Positions 33,584 through 42,773 are shown, counted from the stretch's first letter. The stretch is DNA of 64,000 bases from Salinilacustrithrix flava (GCA_024128875.1 JAMYFF010000006.1:124001-188000); one strand, 5' to 3'. Made by a program: numbers and translations. Notes: a model not told the origin generated them from the sequence alone.

Positions 33584-34377
33584 GCAGCCCGATCCTCGCC
33601 TTCGACGGCGTCACCGCCGGCTACCGCGGCAAGCCCGCCATCGAAGCCGTCGACCTCCACATCCAACCCGGCGAGCTCGTCGGCATCGTCGGCCCCAGCG
33701 GCTCGGGCAAGTCCACCCTGCTGCGGGCCGTCACCGGCACCACCGACATCTACGCCGGCACCGTCACCCTCCACGACCGCCGGGTCCGGGCCGGGCACCC
33801 CACCCGCGACATCGGCTTCGTGCCCCAGCTCGCCCTCGTCGAACCCGACACGCCTCTCCGTGCCGCCGACGCCGTCCTGCACGGCCTCGCCGCCTCCAGC
33901 CGCCGAGTGCCCTGGTACTCCAAGGCCGAACGGGCCAAGGCCAGCGCCCTGCTCGAACGACTCGGCCTGGCCGGCTACGAACGCCAACCGATCGGCGAGC
34001 TCTCCGGCGGCCAGCAGCAGCGGCTCCTGCTCGCCCGGGCGATGATCGCCGACTCCAGCCTGGTCATGCTCGACGAGCCCACCAGCGGCGTCGACCTCCA
34101 GACCCTCCAGGACATCCTCGGCCTGCTCGACGAGCTCAACCGGGCCGGCACCACCATCGTGCTCACCACCCACGACCTCAACTGGGTCGCCGCATCCCTG
34201 CCCCGGATCGTGTGCATCAACCAGCGCATCGTTGCCGACGGCGCCCCCGCCGACGTCATGACCGCCGAGGTGCTCGAGCGCACATACGGCGCATCGGTCC
34301 GCATCGTCCGCGACGGCGACCGGATCCTCGTCACCGACGACCGACCCCACGCCGCATCGACATCGGAGGCCCGCTGA
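33580..34377 (+). CDS. znuC: ZnuC-like ABC transporter ATPase
   Basis: 265 residues. It energises zinc import by ATP hydrolysis. Walker A is GPSGSGKST, the signature LSGGQQQR, Walker B LVMLDEPT, and the H-loop TTHD. The GTG start overlaps the binding-protein gene and its TGA overlaps the permease ATG (TGATG), so all three subunits are translationally coupled. Family length is normal. The metal specificity is taken from the binding protein. Confidence 0.9.
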   Translation: MSSPILAFDGVTAGYRGKPAIEAVDLHIQPGELVGIVGPSGSGKSTLLRAVTGTTDIYAGTVTLHDRRVRAGHPTRDIGFVPQLALVEPDTPLRAADAVLHGLAASSRRVPWYSKAERAKASALLERLGLAGYERQPIGELSGGQQQRLLLARAMIADSSLVMLDEPTSGVDLQTLQDILGLLDELNRAGTTIVLTTHDLNWVAASLPRIVCINQRIVADGAPADVMTAEVLERTYGASVRIVRDGDRILVTDDRPHAASTSEAR

Positions 34378-35225
34378 TGCACCTGCTCACCGAACCCTTC
34401 GAGTTCGCCTTCTTCCCCTACGCCCTCTGGGCCGGCGTGTTCGTCGGCGCCCTCTGCGGCGCCCTCGGCGTCTTCGTCGTCCTGCGCCGCATGAGCTACA
34501 TAGGCCAAGGCCTCTCCCAGAGCGTCCTGGGTGGCGTCGCCCCCGCCGTGCTCTCCGGCATCGACCCCTACCTCGGCGCCGTCGCCGCCACCATCGTCGC
34601 CGGCCTCCTCATCAACCGCGTCGGCCGCCAACACGGTGTCCGCCCCGACGCCGCCATCGGCATCGTCTCCACCGTGCTCTTCGCGTTCGGCGTCGCCCTC
34701 GTGTCCGCCAACCGGGACCGGGCCGTGAACCTCAACGACCTGCTCTTCGGCAACATCCTCGGCGTCGACTCCAGCGACATCACCCTCGTCGCCGCCACCA
34801 CGGCCGTGCTCGCCATCGCCGGCTTCGTGTTCTGGAAGCCCCTCACCTTCACCATCACCGACGCCGCAGGCGCGTCCGCTCACGGAATCCGGGCTGCGAC
34901 CGTCGAAGCTGCCTTCACGATCGCCCTCGCGGCCGCGGTGGTCGTGTCCATCCGCGTCGTCGGCGTGCTCCTCATCGCCGCCGTCATCGTCATCCCCGCC
35001 TCCACCTCCCGGCTCTTCGGACGCAGCCTCGGACCCGTCGTCATCGCTGCTGCCGCACTCGGCGCCGCCGCCGCCGTCGTGGGCATGTTCGTCTCGTTCC
35101 ACGTCGAGATCGCCAGCGGCCCCGCCATCGTCCTGGCCAGCGGCGCCGGCTTCGCCCTCGCCCTCATCGCCAGCACCCTCTCCAGCGTCCTACTCGTCCG
35201 ACGAGCACGCGCAGCTCACGCCTGA
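34377..35225 (+). CDS. znuB: ZnuB-like ABC transporter permease
   Basis: 282 residues with about eight or nine hydrophobic helices. The family landmarks include RRMSYIGQGLSQSVLGGVAP, which faces the ATPase, and LLIAAVIVIPASTSRLF in the sixth to seventh helices. It forms the membrane channel for zinc or manganese with the two preceding genes. The next gene on the strand begins 240 nt away and is unrelated; no clear terminator was seen in that gap. Confidence 0.9.
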   Translation: MHLLTEPFEFAFFPYALWAGVFVGALCGALGVFVVLRRMSYIGQGLSQSVLGGVAPAVLSGIDPYLGAVAATIVAGLLINRVGRQHGVRPDAAIGIVSTVLFAFGVALVSANRDRAVNLNDLLFGNILGVDSSDITLVAATTAVLAIAGFVFWKPLTFTITDAAGASAHGIRAATVEAAFTIALAAAVVVSIRVVGVLLIAAVIVIPASTSRLFGRSLGPVVIAAAALGAAAAVVGMFVSFHVEIASGPAIVLASGAGFALALIASTLSSVLLVRRARAAHA

Positions 35226-35468
35226 TCGCGCCGGATGCCGTCGCCGGCGGACCGTCCGGGACGACTCACTCCCAACCGAGCGAAGTGGCCCAGCCTCGTA
35301 CTTCGGCGATCCCGGTAGGGCATAGCTGGCGTTCGGGCGAGGAGAGCTCGGCGACGACGTCCGCCAGACCCCAAGGACCTGCCCGACCGGAATCGGGTGG
35401 CCCGAGGCGCTCGCAAGCCGGCACTCTTCCTGCATGGGGTGCGCCGCTGCTCGGCATCTGTGGAAGTG

Positions 35469-35943
35469 ATGAACGCAGAAATCGCGATCAGGGCAGCGAG
35501 GTTGGACGACTGCGACGATCTCGGCCTGGTCACGGTCGCGGCGTCTCTTGGTGCGTTCATCGGCCAGATCCCGGAGCGGATGCTCGACCTCACATGGACA
35601 CCCGCCCAGAGCGCGAGCGGGTGGAGGAAGTTGTTGGCCGAACTTCACCCCCACGACGTCTTCGATGTCGCTGACGCTGAGGAGCACGGGGTGGTTGGCT
35701 TCGTGTGGGCGGGTGCCTCGGTTCGACAGGTGGCCGGTGTGGGCGAGATCCGTGGTGGCGGTAGGACAGCTACGGGCCCGTTCGATGTCCTCGCTCCTGG
35801 TCGGTTGCATCAAGGAGAACCCGAGCTGTGACTTCTACCGGCACCTGGGAGGAGTCGAGTCCTTCCGCGAACGAGGCGTAGTGGATCGACACGCGACGGA
35901 GGAGATCTTCTTCTCCTGGCGAGATGGCAGGGTTCTCATCTGA
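35469..35943 (+). pseudogene. GNAT acetyltransferase pseudogene (frameshift plus deletion)
   Basis: The frame from ATG 35469 gives a typical GNAT beginning (IRAARLDDCDDLGLVTVAAS) through GVVGFVWAGASV. It then loses similarity at about 35745. The expected C-terminal end, ENPSCDFYRHLGGVESFRERG, appears in another frame up to 35943. The acetyl-CoA loop between them (a Q/RxxGxG/A stretch) is missing. One deletion with a frame change explains this. A functional enzyme is unlikely. Confidence 0.6.
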
Positions 35944-35971
35944 GCCGCCCGCGCTGGCGCCGTGACCGCGC

Positions 35972-36622
35972 GTGCCGGCGTCGATCGACGACATCCGACG
36001 GTGGTTCGGCGACTGGGACCGACCGTGGTGGGTGATCGGCGGCTACGCGATCGAAGCCTTCACGGGCACAACGCGCCTGCACGGCGACCTCGACATCGCC
36101 GTCTTCCGTCGGGACGTGCCTGCCCTCCAGGAGCACCTCGGTGGTCAGTTCCATCTCTGGTCGGTGGGCAGCGGGTCGCTGCGACCCCTCCTGTTCCCCG
36201 ACGCAGGCATCCACGCTCCCGAGCTGCCGAACTGGGCTGGACAGGTGTGGATCCGGCGCAAGTCAACCGAACCGTGGCTCATCGACGTGGTGACGACGAA
36301 GGATCGCGCCGGGATGTGGACGAGCCGCCTCGATCCGGACCTGGCGCTACCGCTCGAGGACGTCGTCTGGGTGCCTGAAGAGGGGCCGTTCGCCGGCATG
36401 CACGTGCAGCGTCCCGAGTTCGTGCTCGCTCACAAGGCCCGGCATGACAACCCGAAGGACCGATCAGATCTGCAACTGACCCTGCCGCTGCTCGATGGAC
36501 GTGCGCGAGCCGTGCTGTGCGACCTGTTGGCACGCTGGCACCCCGGGCACGAGTGGCTCCGCAAGATCGCAGATCACGAAGCTAGGCGGGAGTTCACGAG
36601 CGATCTGAGACGGCAGAGCTGA
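35972..36622 (+). CDS. Nucleotidyltransferase-fold protein (AadB-like / aminoglycoside adenylyltransferase-type)
   Basis: 216 residues, GTG start. The N-terminal pattern WWVIGGYAIEAFTG followed by HGDLDIAVFRRD is the GG...DxD nucleotidyltransferase signature shared with aminoglycoside 2''-adenylyltransferases and related antitoxin-type proteins. A second part, VLAHKARHDNPKDRSDLQ, matches the C-terminal helices. Its stop overlaps the ATG of a NUDIX gene. Lower GC than neighbours and proximity to the GNAT pseudogene suggest recent acquisition. Resistance function should not be assumed; many environmental homologues act on unknown substrates. Confidence 0.72.
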   Translation: MPASIDDIRRWFGDWDRPWWVIGGYAIEAFTGTTRLHGDLDIAVFRRDVPALQEHLGGQFHLWSVGSGSLRPLLFPDAGIHAPELPNWAGQVWIRRKSTEPWLIDVVTTKDRAGMWTSRLDPDLALPLEDVVWVPEEGPFAGMHVQRPEFVLAHKARHDNPKDRSDLQLTLPLLDGRARAVLCDLLARWHPGHEWLRKIADHEARREFTSDLRRQS

Positions 36623-37029
36623 TGCCGACCAGGAACAGGGGCGTCGCTGCGGTCTTCCGGGTCGACCACGGCCACGACGAGATCCTCATGGTCCAGCACG
36701 CCACTCCCGATCGCGTGTGGTGGACCTTGCCTGGAGGTGCGATCGAGCCTGGTGAGACGGTCGCAGATTGCGCACTCCGCGAGCTGCGCGAGGAGACCGG
36801 TCTGGTCGGACGCGTCGTTCGCCACCTGTACGACTCGACAGGACCGAACGGGACGGAGAGCTGTTGGCTCCTGGATGTGCACGACGGCACTGCCGTGCTC
36901 GGCCACGACCCTGAGTTGCCAGCCGACGCCCAGGAGCTCGTCGACGTCGCATGGTTCCCCGTCGAGAAGGTCCGCACGGACCGGCAGGGGCGCCGTCGTG
37001 AGCGTCTGCCCCGACCACGCCCACACTGA
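36622..37029 (+). CDS. NUDIX hydrolase
   Basis: 135 residues. The NUDIX box is complete: GGAIEPGETVADCALRELRE followed by ETGL. It hydrolyses a nucleoside diphosphate linked to some other moiety, with the substrate unknown. ATG overlaps the TGA of the nucleotidyltransferase gene (36620-36624), so the pair is co-translated. The C-terminus is arginine/proline-rich and short. It ends about 59 nt before selA. Confidence 0.85.
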   Translation: MPTRNRGVAAVFRVDHGHDEILMVQHATPDRVWWTLPGGAIEPGETVADCALRELREETGLVGRVVRHLYDSTGPNGTESCWLLDVHDGTAVLGHDPELPADAQELVDVAWFPVEKVRTDRQGRRRERLPRPRPH

Positions 37030-37087
37030 TCGTCCGGCGTGACGACCGGGGATGGGCGCAGCCGACCTCGTCCTAGAGTCGGCGGCC

Positions 37088-38386
37088 GTGTCGAACCCGT
37101 CGCCCGCTCCCGATCGTCCGCCGTCGGTCGACCAGCTGGCCCGGTCCCTCGCCGACACCGGCCTGCCCCACCCGCTGCTCGTCGATGCCGCACGCGAGGC
37201 GATCGCGGCCGGCGATCCCGGTTCGGCGCGATCGGCGGCCGCTGCGCGGGCCCGGACGATGCTCCAGCCGGTGGTGAACGCCACCGGCGTGCTCCTCCAC
37301 ACGAACCTCGGTCGTGCCCCGCTCGCGGCCAGCACCGACGGGCGGGCGTCCAACATCGAGCTCGACCTCGCCAGCGGCAAGCGGGGGAGCCGCACCGCCC
37401 ACGCCGGCGCCCTCCTCGCCCGGGCGATGGACGCCGAGGCCGCGATCGTCGTCAACAACTGCGCCGCCGCGGTGCTTCTTACCCTCGCCGCCCTCGCCGG
37501 CGGCGGCCGGGGGGTCGCGGTGAGCCGCGGTGAGCTGGTCGAGATCGGTGGCGGGTTCCGGGTGCCCGACGTGATGGCGCAGTCCGGCGCCCGGCTCGTC
37601 GAGGTCGGCACCACCAACCGCACCCGTGCCGCCGACTACCGCGGCGCGATGGACGCCGAGGACGACCTCGCCCTCCTGCTCAAGGTGCACCGCTCGAACT
37701 ACACGATCTCCGGCTTCACCGAGGAGACGTCCGTGGCCGCGCTCGCCCAGCTGGGCCCGCCCGTCGTCGTCGACCTCGGCAGCGGGCTGCTCGACGCGGG
37801 CTGCCCGTGGCTCGACCACGGGCCCCCGTCGTGGCTGGCGGAGGAGCCGGCCGCCAAGCAGACGTTGAAGGCCGGCGCCGACCTCGTCCTGTTCTCCGGC
37901 GACAAGCTCCTCGGCGGCCCCCAGGCCGGGGTCATCGCCGGCCGCGCCGACCTCGTCCGCGCCTGCGCCGCCCACCCCCTCTACCGGGCGTTCCGGCCCG
38001 GCGCCCTGGTGCTGTCGGCGCTGCAGGACGTGGCGCTCGCGTACCTGGACCGCAGCGCCGGGCGGCTGCCGTTCTGGCGGATGGCCGCGGCCGAGGTCGA
38101 CGACCTCGAGTCCCGAGCCCACCGCATCGTCGAGACCCTGGCCGGCTCGGCCGGCGCCGAGGTCGTCTCCTGCGCCTCTGTCCCGGGCGGGGGCACGCTC
38201 CCGGGCGTCGAGATCCCCTCCGCCGGCGTGGCGGTGGCCGGCGACCGCACCGCCGAGCTGCGGGCCTGGTCGCCACCGGTCATCGCCCGGGTGGAGGACG
38301 ACCGCACCATCCTCGACCTGCGCACGGTCGAGCCGGACGACGACGAGGTCGTCGTGGCCGCCCTGCGCGACCTGGGCGGGGCCTGA
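37088..38386 (+). CDS. selA: L-seryl-tRNA(Sec) selenium transferase
   Basis: 432 residues. The PLP enzyme converts seryl-tRNA(Sec) to selenocysteinyl-tRNA(Sec) using selenophosphate. The PLP-lysine motif is FSGDKLLGGPQAG. Other conserved parts are NATGVLLHTNLGRAPL and RHRSNYTISGF-type (here VHRSNYTISGF). GTG 37088 is chosen because TAGAGT (37074-37079) ends 8 nt before it, giving a leaderless start; the longer frame from ATG 37052 would include the promoter. Its TGA overlaps the ATG of selB. Neither selD nor a selC tRNA was found in the window. Confidence 0.93.
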   Translation: MSNPSPAPDRPPSVDQLARSLADTGLPHPLLVDAAREAIAAGDPGSARSAAAARARTMLQPVVNATGVLLHTNLGRAPLAASTDGRASNIELDLASGKRGSRTAHAGALLARAMDAEAAIVVNNCAAAVLLTLAALAGGGRGVAVSRGELVEIGGGFRVPDVMAQSGARLVEVGTTNRTRAADYRGAMDAEDDLALLLKVHRSNYTISGFTEETSVAALAQLGPPVVVDLGSGLLDAGCPWLDHGPPSWLAEEPAAKQTLKAGADLVLFSGDKLLGGPQAGVIAGRADLVRACAAHPLYRAFRPGALVLSALQDVALAYLDRSAGRLPFWRMAAAEVDDLESRAHRIVETLAGSAGAEVVSCASVPGGGTLPGVEIPSAGVAVAGDRTAELRAWSPPVIARVEDDRTILDLRTVEPDDDEVVVAALRDLGGA

Positions 38387-40113
38387 TGCACGTCGTGGCC
38401 ACCGCCGGGCACGTCGACCACGGCAAGTCCACGCTGGTCCTGCACCTCACCGGCACCGACCCCGATCGGCTCGCCGAGGAGAAGGCGCGCGGCCTCACGA
38501 TCGACCTCGGCTTCGCCGGGGCCACCCTGCCCTCCGGCCGACGCATGGCGATGATCGACGTGCCGGGCCACGTGCGGTTCCTGAAGAACATGCTCGCCGG
38601 CATGGGCGCGGTGGACGCCTGCCTGTTCGTCGTCGCGGCCAGCGAGGGGTGGAAGCCCCAGAGCGAGGAGCACCTGCGCATCCTCGACGTGCTCGGCGTG
38701 CGCCACGGTCTCATCGCCCTGACCAAGGTCGGTCTCGTCGATGACGACCTGCACGAGCTGGCCCGCCTCGAGGTGGAGGAGGCCGTGGCCGGGACGTTCC
38801 TGGAGGGGGCACCGGTGGTCGGGGTCGACGCGCCCACCGGCCGCGGGCTGGACGACCTGCGCACGGCGCTCGACGAGCTCCTGGCCGTCACCCCGACCGC
38901 CGTCGACCACGGTCGACCCCGCCTGTGGATCGACCGCTCCTTCGCCCCGCCCGGGGCGGGCACCGTCGTCACCGGCACGCTCGCCGGGGGGTCCGTCGCC
39001 GTCGACGACGAGCTCCTGCTCGCCCCGGCCGGCACCACCGTGCGGGTGCGGGCCATCCAGCGCCTGCACGAGCAGGTCCAGCAGCTCGAGCCCGGCAACC
39101 GCACCGCACTCAACCTCGTCGGCGTCAGCCACGGCTCGGTCGATCGTGGCGACGTGCTCGTGCGCGACGGCCAGTGGCACCACACCGATCAGCTCGACGC
39201 GTCGCTCACCGTGCTCGGCCGCCTCGACCACGCCGTGTCCCGGCGGGGCGCCTACCTGGCCTACATCGGGTCCGGCGAGCACCCGGTGCAGCTGCGCGTC
39301 CTCGGCCCCCAGCCGATCGAACCGGGGGAGACGGGCATGGTCCGGCTCCACCTGGCCCGCCACCTGCCGCTGCTGCCGGGCGACCGCTACGTGCTGCGCG
39401 ACGCCGGCCGGGGCGAGACGGTCGGGGGCGGCGAGGTGCTCGACGTCGATCCCGTGCTGCGTGCGTCCCGGGCGGCGCCGGATCGCCGGGTCGAGCGGGT
39501 GGTGGCCGAGCGGGGCTGGGTCGACGCCCACCAGCTGGCGCTGCTCACCGGGGAGCGGGTCGAGCCGACCATCGGGCGCTGGGTCGTGTCACCCGTCGCC
39601 TGGACCGATGCCGTCGAGCGGGTGACCGGCCGGCTGCTCGAGGCGGGACCCCTCGGCCTCGACCTGGCCACGCTCGACGAGCGCGACCGGGCCGTCGCCG
39701 AGCGCCTCGACGACGTCGTGGTCGAGCAGGGCCGCATCGTCGCGATCGATGCCATCGACCCGCTGGACGGCCACCCCTGGCTGGGCGCCCTCGCCGCCGA
39801 CCCGTTCGCACCGCCGGCCCCACCCGACGACCTCGGCCGCAACGAGATCCGCGAGCTCGTCCGGCGGGGGGCCGTGGTCGAGGTCGACGGCATCGCCTTC
39901 GGTGCCGGCGCGATCGAGCAGACCTGCGACGTGGTGCGGGGGCTGCTCGAGGAGCACCCCGAGGGGGTCACCGTGGCCCAGATCCGCGACCGCCTCGGCA
40001 CCAGCCGCAAGTACGTGCTGCCGCTGCTGGCGCACCTCGACGGCACCGGCCGGACGCGGCGGCGCGGCGATCTGCGGATCGCCGGGCCTCGCTTGGTGGC
40101 TGCCGAGGGCTGA
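38386..40113 (+). CDS. selB: Selenocysteine-specific elongation factor
   Basis: 575 residues, slightly shorter than the E. coli protein (614). The N-terminal GTPase domain has GHVDHGKST, the switch region LTIDLGFAG, DVPGHVRF and a NKxD-like TKVG at about 110. Domains II and III follow, then a C-terminal winged-helix series that reads the SECIS hairpin. The last winged helix is recognisable at VTVAQIRDRLGTSRKYVLPLL. It delivers Sec-tRNA to UGA codons. Translation is coupled to selA by ATG/TGA overlap (38384-38388). Confidence 0.93.
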   Translation: MHVVATAGHVDHGKSTLVLHLTGTDPDRLAEEKARGLTIDLGFAGATLPSGRRMAMIDVPGHVRFLKNMLAGMGAVDACLFVVAASEGWKPQSEEHLRILDVLGVRHGLIALTKVGLVDDDLHELARLEVEEAVAGTFLEGAPVVGVDAPTGRGLDDLRTALDELLAVTPTAVDHGRPRLWIDRSFAPPGAGTVVTGTLAGGSVAVDDELLLAPAGTTVRVRAIQRLHEQVQQLEPGNRTALNLVGVSHGSVDRGDVLVRDGQWHHTDQLDASLTVLGRLDHAVSRRGAYLAYIGSGEHPVQLRVLGPQPIEPGETGMVRLHLARHLPLLPGDRYVLRDAGRGETVGGGEVLDVDPVLRASRAAPDRRVERVVAERGWVDAHQLALLTGERVEPTIGRWVVSPVAWTDAVERVTGRLLEAGPLGLDLATLDERDRAVAERLDDVVVEQGRIVAIDAIDPLDGHPWLGALAADPFAPPAPPDDLGRNEIRELVRRGAVVEVDGIAFGAGAIEQTCDVVRGLLEEHPEGVTVAQIRDRLGTSRKYVLPLLAHLDGTGRTRRRGDLRIAGPRLVAAEG

Positions 40114-40119
40114 GCCGGA

Positions 40120-40377
40120 CTACGGAAGGAGCGACTTGCGCTCGTTCTCGCTCAGGCCGCCCCAGATGCCGTGCTGCTCACGGATGCGCAGGGCGTAGTC
40201 GAGACACTCCTGGCGCACCGAGCACGTGGTGCAGATCGCCTTGGCCCGTCCCTCGCGCTCGAGCTTCTCGTCCTTGCGCTCGAAGTGCGCAGGCGGGAAG
40301 AAGACCCGAGACTGCGGCCCCCGACAGGCAGCCTTGAGCTGCCACTGCTCGGTCTCTGTGCGAATCGCCAGCGTCAT
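40120..40377 (-). CDS. WhiB-family Fe-S transcription factor
   Basis: 85 residues. The four cluster cysteines occur as C19 in AACRGPQ, then CTTC and QECLDYAL, followed by the GIWGG turn and the basic SENERKS tail that contacts DNA. WhiB proteins bind the primary sigma factor and sense redox or NO. It lies tail to tail with selB, with about 6 nt between stops. The genes upstream of it (an NfeD-type gene, then two ArsA-type ATPases) recall the mycobacterial whiB4 neighbourhood. Confidence 0.93.
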   Translation of the reverse strand: MTLAIRTETEQWQLKAACRGPQSRVFFPPAHFERKDEKLEREGRAKAICTTCSVRQECLDYALRIREQHGIWGGLSENERKSLLP

Positions 40378-40482
40378 GCGAACCCCCCGGTGTCGACGTG
40401 GCGCCTGAACCTAGGACCGCAGGTCGTTGTGCACAAGGGGTGAATCAGCGCGAGCGTTCTGCTCGCGATCGCGAGCAGTCGC

Positions 40483-41799
40483 TCAGTGGCTGCGGGCCTC
40501 GCGGTAGTCCTTGGCCCCGCCCTCGATCGGCTCGACCTCGAGGGTCAGCCCGTCGATGGCGGTGACGCGGACCTCGTCGCCGGCGGTGATCGGCGTGGCC
40601 CGGTTGGTGTGGGCCCGCCACGGGGCGTCCCGCACGGTGACGACCCCGTCCGGGGAGATGTCGGCGACGGCCACGCCGGTCTCGCCGATCATCCAGTCGC
40701 GCCCGATGGTGGGCGTCGAGAAGCGGGTGCGGACCATGGCCGGCATGCCGCCGAGCATGGCGAGCAGCACGCCGATGATGCCGGCGAGCAGGGTGATCCA
40801 CGACGGCGGGCCGTCCTCGAACACCGCGACCGAGCCGACCACGAGCGCGACGGCGCCGACGGCGGTCCAGAAGCGGGGCACGCCCGTCTGCACGTCGACG
40901 GCGAAGGCCGGGAACGCCAGGCAGAGCAGCACGAGCGCCCACGTGCGGGTGGGGAGCACCGCCAGCCCGTAGGCCGACAGCACCAGCGAGCCGACGCCGA
41001 CCATGCCGGCCACGCCGACGCCGGCGGTGAACAGCTCGAAGACGAGCAGGCTCGCGCCGATCACGAACAGGAGATAGGCGACCGGCGGGCTGGCCACGGT
41101 GTGGAACAGCTGGTCGATGAGGCCGAGCTGGCCGAAGCGCACCGGGGTGACCGGCTCGATGCGGTCGTCGACCTGGCGCGTCTCCACACCGGGGAGCCCG
41201 ACGATGAACTCGCCGATGACCGGGGCATCGTTGTCGACCACGCCGAGCTCGGCGGCGAGCTCGCTGCCGATGCGCTCGCCCACGGCGGTGCGCCCGTCGA
41301 GGTCGACGCCCTCGGCGAGCTCGCTCGTGACCTCGATGCGGCTGCCGGGGGAGAGGCCCGAGACCGCGGAGGCGGCGACCAGGCGGGCGGCCCCGCCCTC
41401 GGCCTTCGAGCCGGAGGGGCCGATCCAGGTGGAGACGGGGACCGACGACGCCTCGATGGCGGCGACGACCTCGTCCATGCGCTCGTCGCTGACGACGGCG
41501 TCCTCGCTGTTGACCTGCAGGACGAGCGCGACCACGTCGCTGTCGGCGGCGGACTCGACCTCCTCCTCGATGAAGGAGGCGGTGACCGGGTCGATCAGAC
41601 CGGAGACCTTGAGGATGCGGACCGTCTCCTCACCGGCGTCGGCCGGGTCCGACTGCGCGGAGGCACTGCCCGCCAGGCTGGTGAGGGCGAGTGCGCACAG
41701 CGCGAGGCCCGCGATGACCCTGGGTAGGGTGACCCGCGCTCGGTGACGAGGAGGATGGACGTGGTGTTTCGGTGAATCCGACGGAGTACTTCGCTGCAT
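40483..41799 (-). CDS. NfeD-type membrane protein with ClpP-like domain
   Basis: Up to 438 residues. A signal peptide (RVIAGLALCALALTSLAGSASAQ) precedes a ClpP/crotonase-like domain (about 60-210) and five or six membrane helices (about 245-365). A C-terminal OB-fold NfeD domain ends the protein (GETGVAVADISPDGVVTVRD). The usual catalytic serine context (ASAG) is replaced by SKAEGGAARL, so peptidase activity is doubtful. The start is uncertain: ATG 41799 is the only standard codon upstream of the signal peptide, but it lies inside the divergent gene starting at 41772. Likely role: membrane protein quality control, usually with a stomatin partner, not seen here. Confidence 0.75.
   Translation of the reverse strand: MQRSTPSDSPKHHVHPPRHRARVTLPRVIAGLALCALALTSLAGSASAQSDPADAGEETVRILKVSGLIDPVTASFIEEEVESAADSDVVALVLQVNSEDAVVSDERMDEVVAAIEASSVPVSTWIGPSGSKAEGGAARLVAASAVSGLSPGSRIEVTSELAEGVDLDGRTAVGERIGSELAAELGVVDNDAPVIGEFIVGLPGVETRQVDDRIEPVTPVRFGQLGLIDQLFHTVASPPVAYLLFVIGASLLVFELFTAGVGVAGMVGVGSLVLSAYGLAVLPTRTWALVLLCLAFPAFAVDVQTGVPRFWTAVGAVALVVGSVAVFEDGPPSWITLLAGIIGVLLAMLGGMPAMVRTRFSTPTIGRDWMIGETGVAVADISPDGVVTVRDAPWRAHTNRATPITAGDEVRVTAIDGLTLEVEPIEGGAKDYREARSH
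41725..41775 (+). promoter_or_regulatory. Promoter and possible 6-codon leader before ArsA-type gene
   Basis: TAGGGT (41725-41730) can serve as -10. GAGGAGG then precedes ATG 41755, which opens a six-codon frame (MDVVFR) whose TGA overlaps GTG 41772 of the ATPase gene (GTGA). This looks like a translationally coupled leader peptide. Confidence 0.4.
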
Positions 41800-42773
41800 C
41801 CCGGCTGCTCATCGTTGCGGGCAAGGGTGGCGTGGGCAAAACGGTCGTCACCGCAGCCCTGGCCAGGGCGGCGTCGATGGTCGGTCGCTCCGCGCTGGTG
41901 GTGGAGGTCGAGGGCAAGTCGGGCCTGCCCAGGATGTTCGGACAGGGTACGCCGGACCAGTCCGGACTCAGCTATGACGAGCAGCTCCTCCGCCGTGGCG
42001 GCGGTCCGGACGGGTCGGCCGACATCACCGCACGCACGATCACGCCAGACGGCGCGCTGCTCGAGTACCTCGAGGACCACGGCCTGTCCCGCATCTCCAA
42101 GCGCCTCGTCACCAGCGGCGCCCTGGACGTGGTGGCCACCGCGGCGCCGGGCATCCGGGACATCCTCGTGCTCGGCAAGGTCAAGCAGCTCCAGCGCGCG
42201 GGTGTCGCCGATGTCATCGTCCTCGACACGCCGGCCGCCGGGCACGCCATCACGTTCCTGCGCTCGGCCAAGGGCCTGCTCGACTCGGTGAAGGTCGGCC
42301 CGATCAACACCCAGGCCCGCGACGTGCTCGACCTGCTCGAGGACCACGAGCGCTGCCAGGTCATCCTCGTCACCCTTCCCGAGGAGACGCCGGTGAACGA
42401 GCTGGTCGAGACGGCCTTCTCCCTCGAGGACCAGGTCGGCGTGGGCCTCGGGCCGGTCGTGGTCAACGGCATCTACGACGACCTCGACGGCCTCGACGCC
42501 GACCCCACCGCGGCAGCCGAGCAGGCCGGCGTCACGCTCCGGGACGGCGAGGCCGAGATCCTGGCCGAGGCGGCCGACTTCCGCCGCCACCGCATCGACC
42601 TCCAGGTCGAGCAGGTGCAGCGCCTCTCCGACCGGCTCCCGCTGCCCCAGGTGCGCCTCCCGTTCCTGTTCGAGTCCGAGATCGGCCCCGAGGAGGTCGA
42701 CGTGCTCGCCCGATCGGTGCTCGGTGCCATCGAGGTGCTGGATGCCGAGGTCCAGCTCGGGTCGCCCACGTGA
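41772..42773 (+). CDS. ArsA/Get3-family ATPase, first of pair
   Basis: 333 residues. Deviant Walker A is AGKGGVGKT (about 16-24), and the switch region reads DTPAAGHAITFL. In this family dimers couple ATP hydrolysis to delivery of a membrane protein or, in ArsA, to anion export. Only one ATPase domain is present, and the adjacent gene encodes the second. This matches the actinobacterial paired ATPases (the BagA/BagB type, Rv3679-Rv3680 in Mycobacterium tuberculosis), which lie next to whiB4. The GTG start overlaps a six-codon leader frame. Confidence 0.85.
   Translation: MNPTEYFAASRLLIVAGKGGVGKTVVTAALARAASMVGRSALVVEVEGKSGLPRMFGQGTPDQSGLSYDEQLLRRGGGPDGSADITARTITPDGALLEYLEDHGLSRISKRLVTSGALDVVATAAPGIRDILVLGKVKQLQRAGVADVIVLDTPAAGHAITFLRSAKGLLDSVKVGPINTQARDVLDLLEDHERCQVILVTLPEETPVNELVETAFSLEDQVGVGLGPVVVNGIYDDLDGLDADPTAAAEQAGVTLRDGEAEILAEAADFRRHRIDLQVEQVQRLSDRLPLPQVRLPFLFESEIGPEEVDVLARSVLGAIEVLDAEVQLGSPT

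Noticed and set aside
35972..36622. Aminoglycoside resistance gene
   Set aside because: Only the general nucleotidyltransferase signature is visible; no evidence for drug specificity, and many environmental homologues are unrelated to resistance.
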